This document shows, one piece after another, positions 4,580 to 5,149 of a stretch of DNA of 5,149 nt. The DNA lies in the NCBI GenBank assembly GCA_030609865.1, contig JAUWSZ010000261.1, positions 1 through 5,149 on the forward strand, in the 5' to 3' direction. The DNA is from a bacterium (GTDB taxonomy: Bacteria; Desulfobacterota; DSWW01). Position 1 is the stretch's first letter. Each line of letters starts with the position of its first letter. The notes under the pieces are model-generated. The model worked only from the letters and a program-made list of their open reading frames with translations, was not told the DNA's origin and searched no databases. The translations under genes were made by a program, and so were the position numbers.

Positions 4580-5149
4580 ATGGGCTCGAAGGGATCGAGA
4601 AAAGGATACAGGTGGCTGAAAACCTGGCTGCATGAGCAACTCGCCGAAGAGGGGCAGCTTCGAGACGATGCAACGAAGACGCTTCTCGAGGCCGCGGATC
4701 CCGAGGCGTTGATTCGATGGATACCGCAGCTGTTCTGGGAGAGCCCTGAGGAGGATCGAAAGGGAATCCTCCGCGGGCTGGTTCCCCTGGTCGGGACCGG
4801 GGCGGTTCCCTTCCTGGAGGAGATCCTGGCATCTCCGCGGAGCGGGTTCATGGAGAAGCGGTTTGCCCTGGAGCAGCTCGAGACGCTGGGACGGCAAACT
4901 GACGCTTCATCGGTAGAAGGCCTGCGGAAGGCAGAGGACTTCGTTGCCTCCTTGCCGGAATCACTCGACAACGCGGAAGAGACGGGTACGATTCCCGAAA
5001 ATGTGCTCAGACTTTTTCGAGGCCTTTCGCCGCTGTTTCAGGGCGTTGTTCTCAGGGAGCTCCTGCGTCGTCCCCCGGAGAACGTGTTTCGGTTCCTGGA
5101 GTGTGTGCTCGCCGGGCAGCACGATCTGTGGGAGGAGATTCTGGAGGCC
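4580..5149 (+). CDS. Helical-repeat (HEAT-like) protein, N-terminal part
   Basis: The frame is open from ATG 4580 to the window edge, exactly 190 codons, so the C-terminus is missing. The start is supported by AAGGGAAG (4569-4576) just upstream and by an in-frame TGA at 4565-4567, which excludes a longer N-terminus. There is no signal peptide or membrane helix; the first 18 residues are basic (GSKGSRKGYRWLKTWLH). The rest is nearly all amphipathic helix. Residues 60-104 (RKGILRGLVPLVGTGAVP, LEEILAS, FMEKRFALEQLETLG) show the paired-helix rhythm of HEAT/ARM repeats, and residues 139-189 another set. Such solenoids usually scaffold protein-protein contacts in the cytoplasm. No catalytic motif is seen, and the exact family is not recognised. 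Its divergent neighbour is a lone receiver domain; a physical partnership is possible but not shown. Confidence 0.72.
   Translation, partial: MGSKGSRKGYRWLKTWLHEQLAEEGQLRDDATKTLLEAADPEALIRWIPQLFWESPEEDRKGILRGLVPLVGTGAVPFLEEILASPRSGFMEKRFALEQLETLGRQTDASSVEGLRKAEDFVASLPESLDNAEETGTIPENVLRLFRGLSPLFQGVVLRELLRRPPENVFRFLECVLAGQHDLWEEILEA

Noticed and set aside
4548..4971. Three overlapping minus-strand frames under the helical-repeat gene
   Set aside because: They are low-complexity Ser/Arg/Pro sequences; the + strand frame has a ribosome binding site and regular amphipathic helices.

Overview
The window reads as a piece of a bacterial chromosome with fairly high GC and ordinary sigma70-like promoter hexamers. 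A signal-peptide protein, a GT-C membrane glycosyltransferase, a lone receiver domain and a truncated AAA/cyclase-type ATPase fit a Gram-negative lineage with large, environmentally responsive genomes, such as Deltaproteobacteria/Desulfobacterota, Myxococcota, Acidobacteriota or a related uncultured group. No marker gene fixes the phylum, so this placement is inference.

Layout. Positions 1-162 hold the truncated end of a P-loop ATPase of the kind fused to class III adenylate/guanylate cyclases. Its reading frame is destroyed inside the Walker A motif, near base 130. Positions 163-935 form a gene-poor stretch with lower GC, especially at 140-240. It holds only short ORFs and possible gene scraps, and looks like decayed or foreign DNA, or an assembly junction. 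A well-formed 60-residue helix-turn-helix gene (936-1118, +) follows. Converging on it is a long GT-C family glycosyltransferase (1158-2936, -). The 198-bp gap between that gene and the next holds two divergent promoters and an unusual alternating repeat. Next come a secreted, proline-rich, probably disordered protein (3135-3875, +), a stand-alone CheY-like response regulator (4072-4473, -) and the start of a helical-repeat protein that runs off the window (4580-5149, +).

From 936 onward the genes alternate in strand, so each is probably its own transcription unit and no operon can be inferred. The glycosyltransferase and the secreted protein share a divergent control region and could be co-regulated. 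The receiver domain and the helical-repeat gene share another divergent gap, which carries a perfect tandem 7-bp repeat. No pathway links all the genes.

The most interesting sequence-level observations are: a near-consensus promoter whose -10 lies 7 nt before the glycosyltransferase ATG, predicting a leaderless mRNA; the alternating AGAAAA/TTTTCT array between the divergent promoters; a CTAG-bounded hairpin element ending on the response regulator stop codon, preceded by a strong promoter pointing antisense to that gene; and the ATPase truncated within its P-loop. I see no complete undescribed defence or biosynthetic system.
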